Source of the DNA: Verrucomicrobiota bacterium
GTDB taxonomy: Bacteria; Verrucomicrobiota; Verrucomicrobiia; Limisphaerales; J093
Length of the DNA: 64,000 nucleotides
Direction of reading: 5' to 3'
Assembly: GCA_027493615.1 (NCBI GenBank)
Contig: JAOSKK010000034.1
Coordinates: 398,472 to 462,471 of the forward strand
Of this stretch, positions 31,295 to 44,084 are shown in pieces. Both the position numbers and the translations under genes were made by a program. Below the pieces are notes generated by a model. It searched no databases and was not told the DNA's origin. It saw only the letters and a list, made by a program, of their open reading frames with translations. Each line of letters opens with the position of its first letter. Positions within the stretch are counted from its first letter, which is position 1.

Positions 31295-32912
31295 ACGCAA
31301 GCACACTCGGCTTCCTGGGCCTGACGCTCGTATTCCTTGAGTTGTTTGGCGATGAGGATGCAGGGGCGCCGGACGATGATGACCGCCAGTTCGCCACTGT
31401 TCAGACAGCGCGTGAGCACCTGTTCGAACTCGTCGGACCCGAGGCGGGGTTCGACGACATGGACCTCGCGGATGCCCAGACCGCGGGCCAGGTCCTCAAA
31501 CACCACCCGTCCCGTGGCCCGGTGTTCGAGGGTGCGACCGGTCCCCGGATGCTCCTGATGGCCGGTCATGGCGGTGGTCGAGTTGTCCAGAATGATCAGC
31601 ACGTGTCCGCCGGGCGGCGGGTTGTAAACCATCTCGACCAACCCGCTGATGCCGCTATGCACGAAGGTGCTGTCGCCGATGATGCTGACGACGCGGCGGG
31701 CCTGTTCGAAGGGAAGCACATGGCGCAAGCCGAGCCCCACCCCGAGGCTGGCGCCCATGCAGACGCAGGTGTCCATGGCCTCAAACGGGGCGAGGGCGCC
31801 GAGGGTGTAACAGCCGATGTCACCCGCCACAATGGCCTGCATCTGGTGAAGCGTGCCGAACACCTGGCGATAGGAACAGGCATCGCAGAGCTGCGGGGGT
31901 TTGCCGGGCGGCCGGGTCGGTTCGGGAGTCACGTCGCCGGCCAGCAACCGCCGCACGCGGGCAACGTCGAACTCGCCGAAGCGGTACAAGTCGGCCTTGC
32001 CCTCGACCGGGATACCGGCGGCGCGGATCGATTCGACGAGGTACGGGTCGCCTTCCTCGACCACGAAACACCGCTCCACGAATCCGGCAAAGGACCGGAT
32101 GAGGTCGAGAGGGAGGGATAGGTCATGCCGAGCTTGAGCACACTGGCCTCGGGCGCGGCTTCGCGCACGTGGGCCCAGGAGATGCCCGAGGTGATGATGC
32201 CCAGCTTGCGGTCGGCTTCGTGGACGGAGTTGAGCGGCGAGGTCTCGTTCCACCGCGTGATCTCGGCCAACTTCTGCCGCAACCGGCGGTGGGCGGCCCG
32301 GGCATAGGCCGGGATCATGACCCGCCCGCGCACGTCGCGTTGGAACGCGGGTGCCTTGAGGTCCGCCACCGGCAGGCTGGGGCGCACGACGCTCTTGCTG
32401 TGGCAAATGCGGGTGGTGACCCGGAAAAGGATGGGGATCTGCCATTTCTCGGACAACTCCGCGCCCTGCAGGAAGAAGTCGTAGGCCTCCTGGGAATCAC
32501 TGGGCTCGAGCATGGGCACGCCGGCGGCGACGGCATAGCGGCGGTTGTCCTGCTCGTTCTGGCTCGAGGCCATGCCGGGGTCGTCCGCCGAGATGACGAT
32601 GAGCGCGCCGGTCACGCCGGTGTAGGCCACCGTGAAGAACGGGTCCGAAGCCACGTTCAAACCCACGTGCTTCATCGTCGCGAGGGCGCGGCGCCGCCGT
32701 AGGCCGCGCCGATGCAGACTTCGAGGGCGACCTTCTCGTTCGGCGACCATTGGGCGCGGCCGCCGAGGCGGGCGAAGTTCTCAAGGATCTCGGTGGAGGG
32801 CGTGCCGGGATAGCCGGCGCCGAGCGCGACACCGGCGTGGCGGGGCGGCAAGGGCGATGGCCTCGTTGCCGCTGAGCAACAGCCGTTCACCGGGTGAGGA
32901 CACAGGAGTCAT
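31267..32912 (-). CDS. iorA: Indolepyruvate ferredoxin oxidoreductase, alpha subunit (frameshifted, lacks C-terminal ferredoxin domain)
   Basis: Thiamine-diphosphate subunit that decarboxylates aryl-2-oxo acids to acyl-CoA with ferredoxin as acceptor. Recognisable blocks are GVALGAGYPGTPSTEILENF near the N-terminus, then the pyrimidine-domain stretch DDPGMASSQNEQDNR. The TPP-binding half has IGCYTLGALAPFEAMDTCVC, IGDSTFVHSGISGL and LDNSTTAMTGHQEHP. Frames change near 32840, 32690 and 32110. Start ATG at 32912 (MTPVSSPGER). Typical IorA proteins end in a two-cluster ferredoxin domain; this one stops shortly after VRRPCILIAKQLKEYERQ with only a CAC-x-C remnant, at about 548 residues. It would need a separate ferredoxin. 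Confidence 0.88.
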
Positions 32913-33111
32913 GCAAGGATCACGGAAAGCGTCGGCCTACGGTCTCGCGGGTGCACACGGCACCTGTTCGGGGGAGACTCATCGGCTGTCACGCGGGCAT
33001 TGAGCGGGAGAGGTGGAGCGAGCGGCTACCTCGATTTTGCCCAAATGTTAGCAAATCTTGCCGGGGACTCGACAGGAGGTCGCCGGTCGCTATGGTGGGC
33101 CCTTCACCACG

Positions 33112-34377
33112 ATGAAGACGACGATTGCGTGCCGTTGGGATGCCCGGGAACTCGAACACCGACCGATGAAGGCGGGGTGGCGTCGAAGCCTGGCGAGGTT
33201 CTGGCTGGCAGCGCTGGCGGGCATCGGCGCCTTGACCGGCGGGCTCCGAGCCGCGGACGAACCGGAGTTCTTTCCCTTGATGGCCTGGAACTGGGTTCCT
33301 TCGGAGGCGGCCGCCTTCCAGAAGTTGCGCGACTGCGGGTTGACCGTGGCGGGGTTCGTGGCGCCGCGGGATCTGGATCTCTGCTACGCCGCCGGGTTGA
33401 GAGCCATCGTCCACGATCCCCGCACCTCGGACTACGACTGGCGCCACGTGGACGAAGCGGTGGCGCGCCGCAACGTCGCGAGTCTCGTGGCCGAGGTGGG
33501 CCGGCACCCGGCCGTCTACGGGTACTACCTCCGGGACGAACCGGGCGCGGAGTTGTTCCCCGGTCTGGCGAAGGTGGCGGCACTGGTCCGGGAGCTGGCG
33601 CCGGGCAAATGGCCTTACATCAACCTGTTCCCGAACTACGCGAGTCCGGCTCAACTGGGAACTGCCACCTACGCCGAGCACCTCGAGCAGTTCGTGAGCC
33701 TGTGCCAGCCCACCGAGCTGAGCTACGACCACTACGCGCTGATGGAGGATGGCTCGTTGCGCGACGGCTACTGGCAGAACCTCGAGCAGATGCGCGGCTT
33801 GTCCCTCCGCCACGGCCGGCCGTTCTGGAACATCGTGCTCACGGTGGCGCACTTCCGGTACCGTGAACCCACGGCGGCCGACCTCCGGTTCCAGGTGTTC
33901 AGCACGCTCGCCTACGGCGGACGCGGCCTGGCGTATTTCACGTACTTCGCACCCCAGGTGGGCAACTATCGCGCCGCACCCGTCGACCAGTTTGGCCATC
34001 CGACCGCCACCTGGGATCATCTCCGGAACGTGAATCTGCAGGTCGGCCAGCTTGCCCCCGTCCTGCTCCACCTCACCTCGAACGACGTGTACCACTTCGG
34101 CGACGTGCCCGAGTTGGCCCACGGCCCGGGGCCGGACTCCCTGGTCGAAAGCGTGGGCGAGGCGCCGCTGGTGGTGGGCGACTTCACCCACTCGGACGGA
34201 TGCCGCTACGTGCTGTTGGTGAACAAGGACCTGGTTCATTCCTGGCCCTGCTCACCGCGGTTCCGCAAGCCGGCCTCCGCGCCGCGGCTGGTCTCGCCGT
34301 ATACGGGCCGGTTGGTCGGGTTCGGGGGTGAACAGCTCTGGCTGGCGCCCGGCCAGGGGACGCTGCTAAGGCTCTGA
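33112..34377 (+). CDS. Secreted TIM-barrel glycoside-hydrolase-like protein
   Basis: About 421 residues, intact. The N-terminus from the ATG at 33166 looks like a signal peptide (FWLAALAGIGALTGGLRAA); the ATG at 33112 adds 18 residues. The body follows a TIM-barrel pattern with beta strands and probable acids: GYYLRDEPGAE (Asp-Glu at a strand end, as in clan A glycosidases), LSYDHYAL and FWNIVLTVAHFRY, then GRGLAYFTYFAP. A small beta-rich C-terminal domain follows. The exact family and substrate are not recognised. The end overlaps the convergent sulfatase gene by 12 bp; carbohydrate sulfatase plus glycosidase is a common polysaccharide-degradation pairing. Confidence 0.6.
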   Translation: MKTTIACRWDARELEHRPMKAGWRRSLARFWLAALAGIGALTGGLRAADEPEFFPLMAWNWVPSEAAAFQKLRDCGLTVAGFVAPRDLDLCYAAGLRAIVHDPRTSDYDWRHVDEAVARRNVASLVAEVGRHPAVYGYYLRDEPGAELFPGLAKVAALVRELAPGKWPYINLFPNYASPAQLGTATYAEHLEQFVSLCQPTELSYDHYALMEDGSLRDGYWQNLEQMRGLSLRHGRPFWNIVLTVAHFRYREPTAADLRFQVFSTLAYGGRGLAYFTYFAPQVGNYRAAPVDQFGHPTATWDHLRNVNLQVGQLAPVLLHLTSNDVYHFGDVPELAHGPGPDSLVESVGEAPLVVGDFTHSDGCRYVLLVNKDLVHSWPCSPRFRKPASAPRLVSPYTGRLVGFGGEQLWLAPGQGTLLRL

Positions 34378-35702
34378 CTCCAGCCGCGCCGGCCACCAAG
34401 CGTCAAGCCGCCGGGCCAGGGACGTCAAGCGGTCCGGGTGCTTGGCGGCGAGGTTGCGCGTTTCGAACGGGTCGGTAACCAGATCGTAGAGCTCGGCCTC
34501 ACCCGTGGGTTCGTTGAGGGGGCTGGGGAGGATCAGCTTCCAATCGCCCGCCACGCACCAGCGCCAGCGCAGGTTCCGCACCGGTTCATCGAGGTCCACG
34601 GCGTCGTGTGTGAAGCAGGCCCCGAAGATCGCCTCGCGCCGCGCGACGGCCGTCGCGTCGCGCAGGTCCAGGCCCGGAAGGCCGGGGGGCGGTGCGACGC
34701 CACAGGCGCGCAACAGCGTGGGCATCAGGTCCACCGAACTCGCCAGCTTCGTCGATTCTCCGGCGGCGATCCGGCCGGGCCAGTGCAGCAGGATCGGGGT
34801 GCGCAGCCCGCCGTCGTATGGAGATTGCTTCGACTTGGGCGCATACTGGCCCGTGACGGGATCGGTGATCCAGCCGTTGTCCGCGATGTAGGCGATGAGG
34901 GTGTTGTCCGCCAGTCCCTCCCGTTCGAGGTGGGCCCGCAGTTCCCCACAGGTCTCGTCGAACCACTCGACCATCGCCCAGTACCGGGCGACCGCCAGCG
35001 AGGGGCGATGTCCCGATAACGCGCCAGCAGGCGCTCGGGCGGGGTGTGAGGGTCATGAGGCATGAGGGGCGCGTACCAGATGAAAAAGGGCTGGTTCGCA
35101 CGACGGGCCTCCGCGATGAACGCGTAAATCGGCTCGAGCGTCTCCCGTCCGATCCGCAGCCCGGCGTCGCCGTGCCGTCCGCCACGAGCTTCGTCGCCGA
35201 CCGTCATGCCGTCGGTGAAGCCGCCGCGCGCGTAATGGCCCTGCCACCACTTGCCGGTTTGCAGGCTGTGGTAGCCGTGCCCACCGAGGACCCGGGGCAG
35301 CGTCGGGACGGATTCGAGGAACCGGTTCATCCGCTCGCGACCCTCGCGGAAGGCGGCGGTCTGGTAGGCTTGACCGCGCGGGACATCGGCCGGCAGGGGC
35401 GGGTCATTGCTGGTCACCCGGTGCTGATGGGGAAAGCGGCCGGTGATGATCGACGCGAGGCTGGGACAACAGAGGCTGGCGGTCACGTAGCCGCGCGGGA
35501 AGCAGAGGCTCTCGCGCGCCAACCGGTCCAGGTGCGGCGTCCGAAGATGCGGGTGCCCCATGAATCCGTAATCGGTCCAGGCGTGGTCATCCGACACGAT
35601 GAGCAGCACGTTGGGATGCGCGGGCGAGGAGGCGGGCAGGTCTGCGGCGCGACCGGTCACCACGAGCACACCGATCAAAGGCAGCAGTTTCCAGCGTTGC
35701 AT
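34366..35702 (-). CDS. Secreted sulfatase with altered FGly motif (frameshifted)
   Basis: Type I sulfatase of about 446 residues. A signal peptide (LLPLIGVLVVTGRAADLP) is followed by the metal site NVLLIVSDDHAWTDYG, TPHLDRLARE and the active-site segment SLCCPSLASIITGRFPHQH. Type I sulfatases use C/S-x-P-S-R for formylglycine formation; here the Arg is Leu (CCPSL). Later motifs are LQTGKWWQGHYARGGF, FFIWYAPLMPHDPH, IAYIADNGW and SPYDGGLRTPILLHWPG. A missing C near 34997 moves the frame (APRW versus APSLAVARYWAMVEW). Start ATG at 35702. No anaerobic sulfatase-maturing enzyme is visible in the window. Confidence 0.88.
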
Positions 35703-35866
35703 GGCGGGCTTCACGGGTCGGGAAGCTACGATCCCCCGCCCCGCGCGGTCAACCGTCGGCAGGGGCGAAGCGCCAAGGGCGAAGGGCGAACTTCGAACTT
35801 CGAACCTCGAGAGGCGAAAGGGGGTGCATAATGCTTTGACGCCCCCCGCGCTTTGCTTACGCTGCA

Positions 35867-38986
<3,120 letters not shown>

Positions 38987-39339
38987 GCCGCAAGGACGCA
39001 GCACGCCCCAGGCGCGGTGCCCTCCGGCAATCAAAGCGGGGAATCCTCGAACGCAGCAACGCACGGCACATCCCTCCGCCGCTCAGTAGCGACGGCGTTG
39101 GGGTGGTCAGAATACGGTTCCAAAGCAAGCCGTTCCAACGACTCACATCCGGAGCGTCTCCGCTGCAAGGGCTCGCCGGTCCCCCGCTACGCCGTCCTCA
39201 GCACCGCTCCCTCCCCAGGCATCCCATCACCCCTTCAACCCCGCCCCACACGTGATCACCCTCTGGCGCGACAACGCAGGTTGAAGCGCCGCGACGAGAA
39301 ACCCGGAGACAAAGAACGACAGTCAGTTACGATCCCGCC
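38987..39339. repeat. Non-coding gap with a decayed copy of the island repeat
   Basis: No gene seen. From about 39138 to 39255 the sequence matches the distal part of the composite repeat of the island (GGAGCGTCTCCGCTG, CGCCGGTCCCCCGCTACGCC, CCCATCACCCCTTCAACC) without the hairpin or TTTGACCCC box. It is the leftmost trace of the repeat family. Confidence 0.6.
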
Positions 39340-40983
39340 ATGCTAAGACAAACATTCACCACCCTGTTCGCGTTGGGCCTGGCCCTCCTGGGTGTCGCGC
39401 CAGCCGCCTCCGCATCGACCACCTCCAGCCGGGTTCAAAAAGGGCGAAATGGCCGGCTACCTCCTCGTCCCCAATGGAGAGTACCGGAAAACTACGACGC
39501 CGGGTTCTCGATGTATGTCGCGGCGTGGCCGTTGTTGGAACAGTATCCGGGGCAACGGTTTCAAACCGGCCTGTTTGGCACCTGGATGTTCGCCCGGAAA
39601 GATCCTGCGCCTCCGATCAAACTCTACTCCGACATCGAGGGCGGCCTGGGCTGGTGGCGGGACACGGAGTACGCCACGGAGACGCCCAAGTTCATCATGG
39701 GCGGCGTGGCGCCGAATTTCAGCGAGTGGGCCAACGGGCCCGGGGCCGGCAAGGGCAGAGACTGGGCGCAACCCAGCGGCAAGTACGGTGTCGCGCAACT
39801 CACCCCCTGGCTGCTGTGGCCGCCCGATGGCTTGAACCTCAAGCAGGGCACCTGCGGCGAGTGGTTCGGCTACGGCTATCTGCCGCTGCCGCTTACGCCC
39901 GCCAAGACCACCACCGCCGGCAAGGACATCCCGACCGGGGATCAATCCTGGACGCTCTTTCTCAACACGAGGAATTTCAAAGGCCCGGTGGCGTTCTTCA
40001 CCCCCTACTTCTGGTCCGCCGGTGCGGTCGCGGAGCCACGCTTCAGCGGCATGCTCCTGGATAGCCGGCCCTCAGATCCCAACCGGGCCTTGCAGATGGA
40101 GACCCAGCATGTTCCGAGCATTCAAGCCGTGGATGCCAGAGGTGAGACCTACGCCCGCATCGCTCCGACCTTCTTCCCCTGTGAGACAAGTGGCGAATCA
40201 CGGCTCGTGCATCACATCACTTCCTACAACCGGCAGGCGCTTTGGGACGCGGTGAAGACGTGGTTCGACGGCGGGGCCGAGGCCACCGGCGCGATTCGTC
40301 CAGAAGGAGCCATCCTGCATCGGTTCACCGGCAAAGGCGGGGCCACCTGGAGGATCTATCGGGACGGTACTCCCCAGGAAGAGAAGGCGCCCGTGGCGTG
40401 GAATTCGTTCGCCACTCCGATCGCGGCGGACCCCAACACCTTCGGCTATCGCTGGGATCCCCAATTCGTGAAGCAGACCGATTCCCAGCCTCGCCCCCTG
40501 GTGAAGCTCCCCGAGTACTTCCGCCTGGTGAAGAGCGGGGCGAATCCCCAATGGGTTCCGGTGGAGGCGGAAGAGGTCCCGGCGGAAACGGGTCTGACCC
40601 AGGCGCGCTTCGAAAGGCCCACCGGGAGGCGCCCGATGGCCTACGTCACGCCCGACGAAGCGGCGAGTTGCTGGAAGACGCCCGGCCCCAAAGCCGGACC
40701 TTTTCAGGCGCATCCGGGCGACGGCAGCGTCGTCACTTACTACTGGTACCGCTTCGCCGATCAACCGTCCTTGCTGAACGCCGACCTGACGGATCCGGAG
40801 CGGGAGGCCCTGCAGGCGCGCGTGGAGAAACTCCACCGGAGTTGGAAGAAAGACCGGGACTACCTTGCTCCACCCGCGTTCGGCCAATTGGCGGAACTCG
40901 ATCCAGCCCTCATTGTGACTCCGCCGCCGGGCCTGGAGTTCGGTTACGTTCCTATCGTCACCCGGCAGGCCGCGAGAGAATGA
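39340..40983 (+). CDS. Secreted protein of unknown function
   Basis: 547 residues with an N-terminal signal peptide (LFALGLALLGVAPAASAS). No enzyme motif is recognised. The middle is rich in Trp/Tyr and Gly (SMYVAAWPLLEQYPGQRF, PTGDQSWTLFLNT and TPYFWSAGAVAEP), suggesting a beta-rich extracellular fold. Residues about 31-47 (RVQKGRNGRL, then PRPQWR) look out of frame: another frame gives FKKGEMAGYLLVPNGE, so two compensating indels near 39437 and 39478 are likely. It is separated from secA by a repeat remnant and ends next to a regulator fragment. Function cannot be inferred. Confidence 0.7.
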   Translation: MLRQTFTTLFALGLALLGVAPAASASTTSSRVQKGRNGRLPPRPQWRVPENYDAGFSMYVAAWPLLEQYPGQRFQTGLFGTWMFARKDPAPPIKLYSDIEGGLGWWRDTEYATETPKFIMGGVAPNFSEWANGPGAGKGRDWAQPSGKYGVAQLTPWLLWPPDGLNLKQGTCGEWFGYGYLPLPLTPAKTTTAGKDIPTGDQSWTLFLNTRNFKGPVAFFTPYFWSAGAVAEPRFSGMLLDSRPSDPNRALQMETQHVPSIQAVDARGETYARIAPTFFPCETSGESRLVHHITSYNRQALWDAVKTWFDGGAEATGAIRPEGAILHRFTGKGGATWRIYRDGTPQEEKAPVAWNSFATPIAADPNTFGYRWDPQFVKQTDSQPRPLVKLPEYFRLVKSGANPQWVPVEAEEVPAETGLTQARFERPTGRRPMAYVTPDEAASCWKTPGPKAGPFQAHPGDGSVVTYYWYRFADQPSLLNADLTDPEREALQARVEKLHRSWKKDRDYLAPPAFGQLAELDPALIVTPPPGLEFGYVPIVTRQAARE

Positions 40984-40984
40984 A

Positions 40985-41224
40985 CCAGCCGCTCGCGGCG
41001 GCGCAGCTCGGTTTCGGACAGAATCTCGGGTTGGCTCGTTTCGGTGGCTCGGTCCGCTGGCCGGGGTCGTTGTGCCGCTGAACCGCCGACCGGCAGCTCG
41101 AACCCCAGCGCTCCGCCACGCGCCGGAATGACAGCGCGCTCGATCACATTGCGCAATTCGCGAACGTTGCCGGGCCAACGGTAGGCCACGGCCCGTTGCT
41201 TGATCCCATCGGCCTCGTCCCAAC
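40985..41224 (-). pseudogene. C-terminal fragment of a sigma-54 (NtrC-type) activator
   Basis: A short piece reading WDEADGIKQRAVAYRWPGNV, then RELRNVIERAVIPARGG and ILSETELRRRERL: the end of the AAA+ domain and the linker before the Fis helix-turn-helix in NtrC-type regulators. The AAA+ core is missing on the right, where an HNH gene fragment begins, and the helix-turn-helix is missing on the left. It is a decayed remnant. Confidence 0.75.
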
Positions 41225-41530
41225 TGATCCGCAGCCCTCACAGCATGGCGGCCCGACCGCCCCGGAGAACCTCTCTCTTTCCTGCTGGGATTGTAACCAC
41301 CTCAAAGGCCCCAACCTGGCTTCGGTGGACCCGATCAGCGGAGACGTCGTTCGGCTCTTCGATCCGCGTCAGGACTGTTGGGCCGAGCATTTCCAACTCG
41401 ACGGGCCGCATCCTCGGCTTGACCTCCAAGGGTCGATTGACCGTGTTCTTGCTTCAGTTCAACGCGCCCGAGCGAGTGCGTCACCGACTGGACCTCCAGC
41501 ACCTCGGACGTTATCCACACCGAGGCTGAT
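41225..41530 (+). pseudogene. 5'-truncated HNH endonuclease gene, copy of 44081-44500
   Basis: From CAGCATGGCGG onward the sequence is nearly identical to the 3' three quarters of the HNH gene at 44081. It includes ENLSLSCWDCNHLKGPN and SGDVVRLFDPRQDCW, but the first Cys pair and the HEVDHI motif are absent. One base change and a dropped base near the 3' end alter the tail. The copy continues into the same downstream repeat, so a block of about 0.6 kb (to 41822) was duplicated from, or to, 44210-44835. Confidence 0.8.
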
Positions 41531-41822
41531 CGGGCCAGGCAGAGGAACGGATCCCCGGGAATCACCGCCCGGCCGCGCGACTCGGCAACCGGCTATCCAG
41601 CCAATCTCCTCCGCTGACACGCGCACAGCGCCAGGACGGGAGGCCGAGGCCGACACAATGAGGAGGAAAAGGCGAGAGCGCCCCGCCTGATCCGCATCCG
41701 CGCCATCCGGGTAATCCGCGGTCCAACGCCGGGGCTGTTCTCGATGTCCGACGGCTCACCCTCCGACCTCCCTCTGTGTCCCTCGCGCCTCTGTGGTTCC
41801 AAACCAAGCCGTTGCACCACAG
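41531..41822 (+). repeat. Composite island repeat, left half, cut by IS110 element
   Basis: Proximal part of the composite repeat: CCGGCTATCCAGCCAATCTC, the CCGCATCCGCGCCATCC tract, the CGGTCCAACGCCGGGG tract and the left hairpin arm from 41770. It stops in the right arm at CACCACAG (41822); the missing continuation resumes at 43358 after the IS110 element. Confidence 0.8.
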
Positions 41823-42054
41823 TCTCCATGAACTTCGTTCTCAACGGAGGATGAAAATTCTGCTATCGTACGAACGCATGCGCACCGCCGGTCCGAGGTC
41901 GTCGTTTCGATGGTGCGTGAGAGCCCGAACCACAGTCTGACCCGGACCCCGCGATCGCACCACAGATTGTTGCCATGAGCACGCGGAGTAGAATGATCCT
42001 CCACGCGGGGTCTGGCCGACGGGGCGCGTGGAGAAGCGCGAATCGGAAGAAGCC
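41823..42054 (+). ncRNA. Candidate bridge-RNA region of the IS110 element
   Basis: The non-coding left end lies between the element edge and the transposase ATG. In the IS110 group this position is known to encode a structured bridge RNA with target- and donor-binding loops. Visible pairing includes CCACGCG (about 42001) with GCGTGG about 20 nt later, and several short GC stems. Assignment rests on position and family; loop guide sequences were not worked out. Confidence 0.45.
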
Positions 42055-43291
42055 ATGCAAGTGATTCATCCTCGTTGTGCGGGTCTGGATGTGCATCCGG
42101 ACAGTGTGGTGGCCACGGTGTTGCTGATCGCGCCGGACGGTGCGGTGGAACGGCATCAGCAAAGCTTCGGAGCGTTCACAGACGAGCTGCTCAAACTGGG
42201 CGACTGGCTCAAGAGCTACGCGGTGACGCACGCGGCCATGGAATCGACCGGGGCCTATTGGAAGCCGGTCTGGAACCTGTTGGAGGACCAGTTCAGGTTG
42301 TTGTTGGTCAACGCGCAGCATCTGAAGCGGGTGCCGGGGCGCAAGACCGACGTGAGCGATTCGGAATGGCGGGCCGATCTGCTGCGGCATGGGCTGTTGC
42401 GCGCCAGCTTCGTGCCGGCGCGGCCGCAGCGGGAACTGCGGGAGCTGGTGCGCCATCGCAGCGGCTACGTGGATCGGGTGGCGCAACTGAAGAACGAACT
42501 GCAGGAGGTGCTGGAGTGCGCCAATATCAAGCTGGGGAGGGTGGCCAGCAACATTACCGGGGTGAGCGCACTGGAGATGCTCGAGGGTCTGCTGGCGGGG
42601 GAAGCGACGCCCGAGGCGCTGGCCGAACTGGCGCGGGGACGGATGCGGAGCAAGAAGCCGCAACTGGCGCAAGCGCTGGCGGGGCGGATGGCCCCCACCA
42701 TCGGCTGATGGTGAGCCAACTGTTGGCCGATGTGAGTTGGTGCGAAGAGCAGATCGAGGAAGTGAGCGGGGAAATTGCGGCACGGCTGCGGGAGGAGCAC
42801 CAGACCATCGAACGGCTGGACGCGATTCCGGGCGTGAACCGACGGATTGCCGAAGTGATCGTGGCGGAAGCGGGGACGGACATGAGCCGCTTTCCGACCG
42901 AGGGTCATTTTGTGGCCTGGAGCGGTTTCTGTCCGGGGAACAACCAGAGCGGGGGCGCCGCCCTCGGGCGGGGGTGCGCGCCGGGGATCGGACGTTGAAA
43001 CGGGCGATCATGGAAGCGGCGCACGCGGGCAGTCGCAAGAAGGGTAGCTTCTTGAAGGCGCGCTATCATCGGTTGGCCGGCCGTCGAGGCGCCAAGCGGG
43101 CGAAAGTGGCCGTCGGGCGCAGCATTCTCAAGGCGGTTTATCACCTGCTGGCGGAAGGCACCTCCTATCAAGATCTGGGGGAGAACTACTACGAGCGGCG
43201 CAACCCGGAAGAACTGGCCCGCAAGCTGGCTCATCGCATTGAGAAGCTCGGTTTTGCCGTCAAGCTCGAGCAGCTCTCCAAAGCGGCCTGA
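42055..43291 (+). CDS. IS110-family DEDD transposase (frameshifted)
   Basis: N-terminal DEDD RuvC-like domain: Asp in AGLDVHPDSVVATVL, Glu in AMESTGAYWKPV, and the Asp pair in GRKTDVSDSEWRADLLRHG. The C-terminal transposase_20 domain has LDAIPGVNRRIAEVIVAEAG and FVAWSGFCPGNNQSGG with the conserved Ser region. Two shifts break the frame: a missing C in the CCCCC run at 42691-42695 (RMAP to HHRLMVSQ) and a missing G near 42973 (LGRG to VRAGDRTLKRAIMEA). Repaired length is about 412 residues, normal for the family. Start ATG at 42055. Confidence 0.88.
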
Positions 43292-43357
43292 TATCGCCCA
43301 TGACAGTACCTCTCAGCAGACCGCCGTAGCGCTTCGCGTATCGGCCATTTTCGGAGT

Positions 43358-43660
43358 AGAGACACGAGGGACACAGAGGGTGCCGGGGCGGGAAGGCCGC
43401 GGAAGGCCGCGGTGCCGGGGTCACAACGGGCGTCTCAACGGAGAGAACCACCCCTCGCGATCCCATCCCAACCTGCTGTCCACCAACGCATCAGAACCGG
43501 AGCGTCTCCTGTGAAAGGATTCGCCGGTCCCCCGTCACGCCCGTCCTCCATCCCGCTCCCTCCCGGCGCGTCCCATCACGCCTTCAACCCCGCCTCACCC
43601 CACTAAGCCAACCGGCCGCCGGGCAGCGACAATTGTCAAATGTCAATGTTTGACCCCTTT
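43358..43660 (+). repeat. Composite island repeat, right half after IS110
   Basis: Resumes the hairpin right arm and continues through the distal part (AAGGCCGCGGTGCCGGGGTC, ACCTGCTGTCCACCAACG, GCGTCCCATCACGCCTTCA). It ends in the box TGTCAAATGTCAATG followed directly by TTTGACCCC (about 43634-43657), 65 bp before the next module. Confidence 0.8.
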
Positions 43661-43721
43661 GTCTTTCGTGGTCAGGTTCCGCGCATTGACCCGCGTGAGT
43701 GTGGACACTACGTTCCACGTC

Positions 43722-44084
43722 ATGCAACTGACCATCGAGATTCCGGACGAACTGGCCCAGCGGTTAGGGCCCGAGCGGGACCGCATGGCGGAGATTCTTC
43801 GGCTGGGTCTCGATGCGAATGCCTGGCTGGAGCATGAAGTTGAGAACTGCGCCCTCGCCGAGGAATTGGTGTCCTTCTTCGCCCGCAATCCTGGCCCGGC
43901 CGAAATTGTGGCGTTCCGTCCCTCGGATACGTCGGTTGCGCGGGGCCGCGAGCTGCTGGCCAAGAACCGGGACAACTCCCTTTCCCTGGAGGAGCGGCAG
44001 GAGTTGGAGAGCTACGCGCGGTTGAACCGGTTCTTCATGGAACTCAAGGCCCGCATGCGGCGGCAGTTGGCCGCGGCCTCGTGA
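43722..44084 (+). CDS. Small antitoxin-like protein paired with HNH endonuclease
   Basis: 120 residues: the N-terminus MQLTIEIPDELAQRLGPERD resembles the ribbon-helix-helix start of antitoxins. The body is helical and charged, with AEIVAFRPSDTS and LLAKNRDNSLSLEERQELE, and ends in an Arg-rich tail. This protein type commonly precedes an HNH endonuclease gene of the kind found next. The ATG at 43722 is preferred because the alignment-like start MQLTIEIP begins there. Its TGA overlaps the next gene's GTG start. A regulatory or neutralising role is inferred from layout. Confidence 0.7.
   Translation: MQLTIEIPDELAQRLGPERDRMAEILRLGLDANAWLEHEVENCALAEELVSFFARNPGPAEIVAFRPSDTSVARGRELLAKNRDNSLSLEERQELESYARLNRFFMELKARMRRQLAAAS

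Larger units (their letters stand above)
41823..43359 (+). mobile_element. IS110-family insertion element inside a repeat hairpin
   Basis: The boundaries come from the interrupted repeat: the hairpin arm reads CACCACAG up to 41822 and resumes AGAGACACGAGG from 43358. The dinucleotide AG (CT on the other strand) is present on both sides and is the likely recombination core, as in IS110 elements. There are no long terminal inverted repeats, which fits the family. The element is about 1.54 kb: 232 bp non-coding left end, a transposase gene, and a 66-bp right end. Confidence 0.78.
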
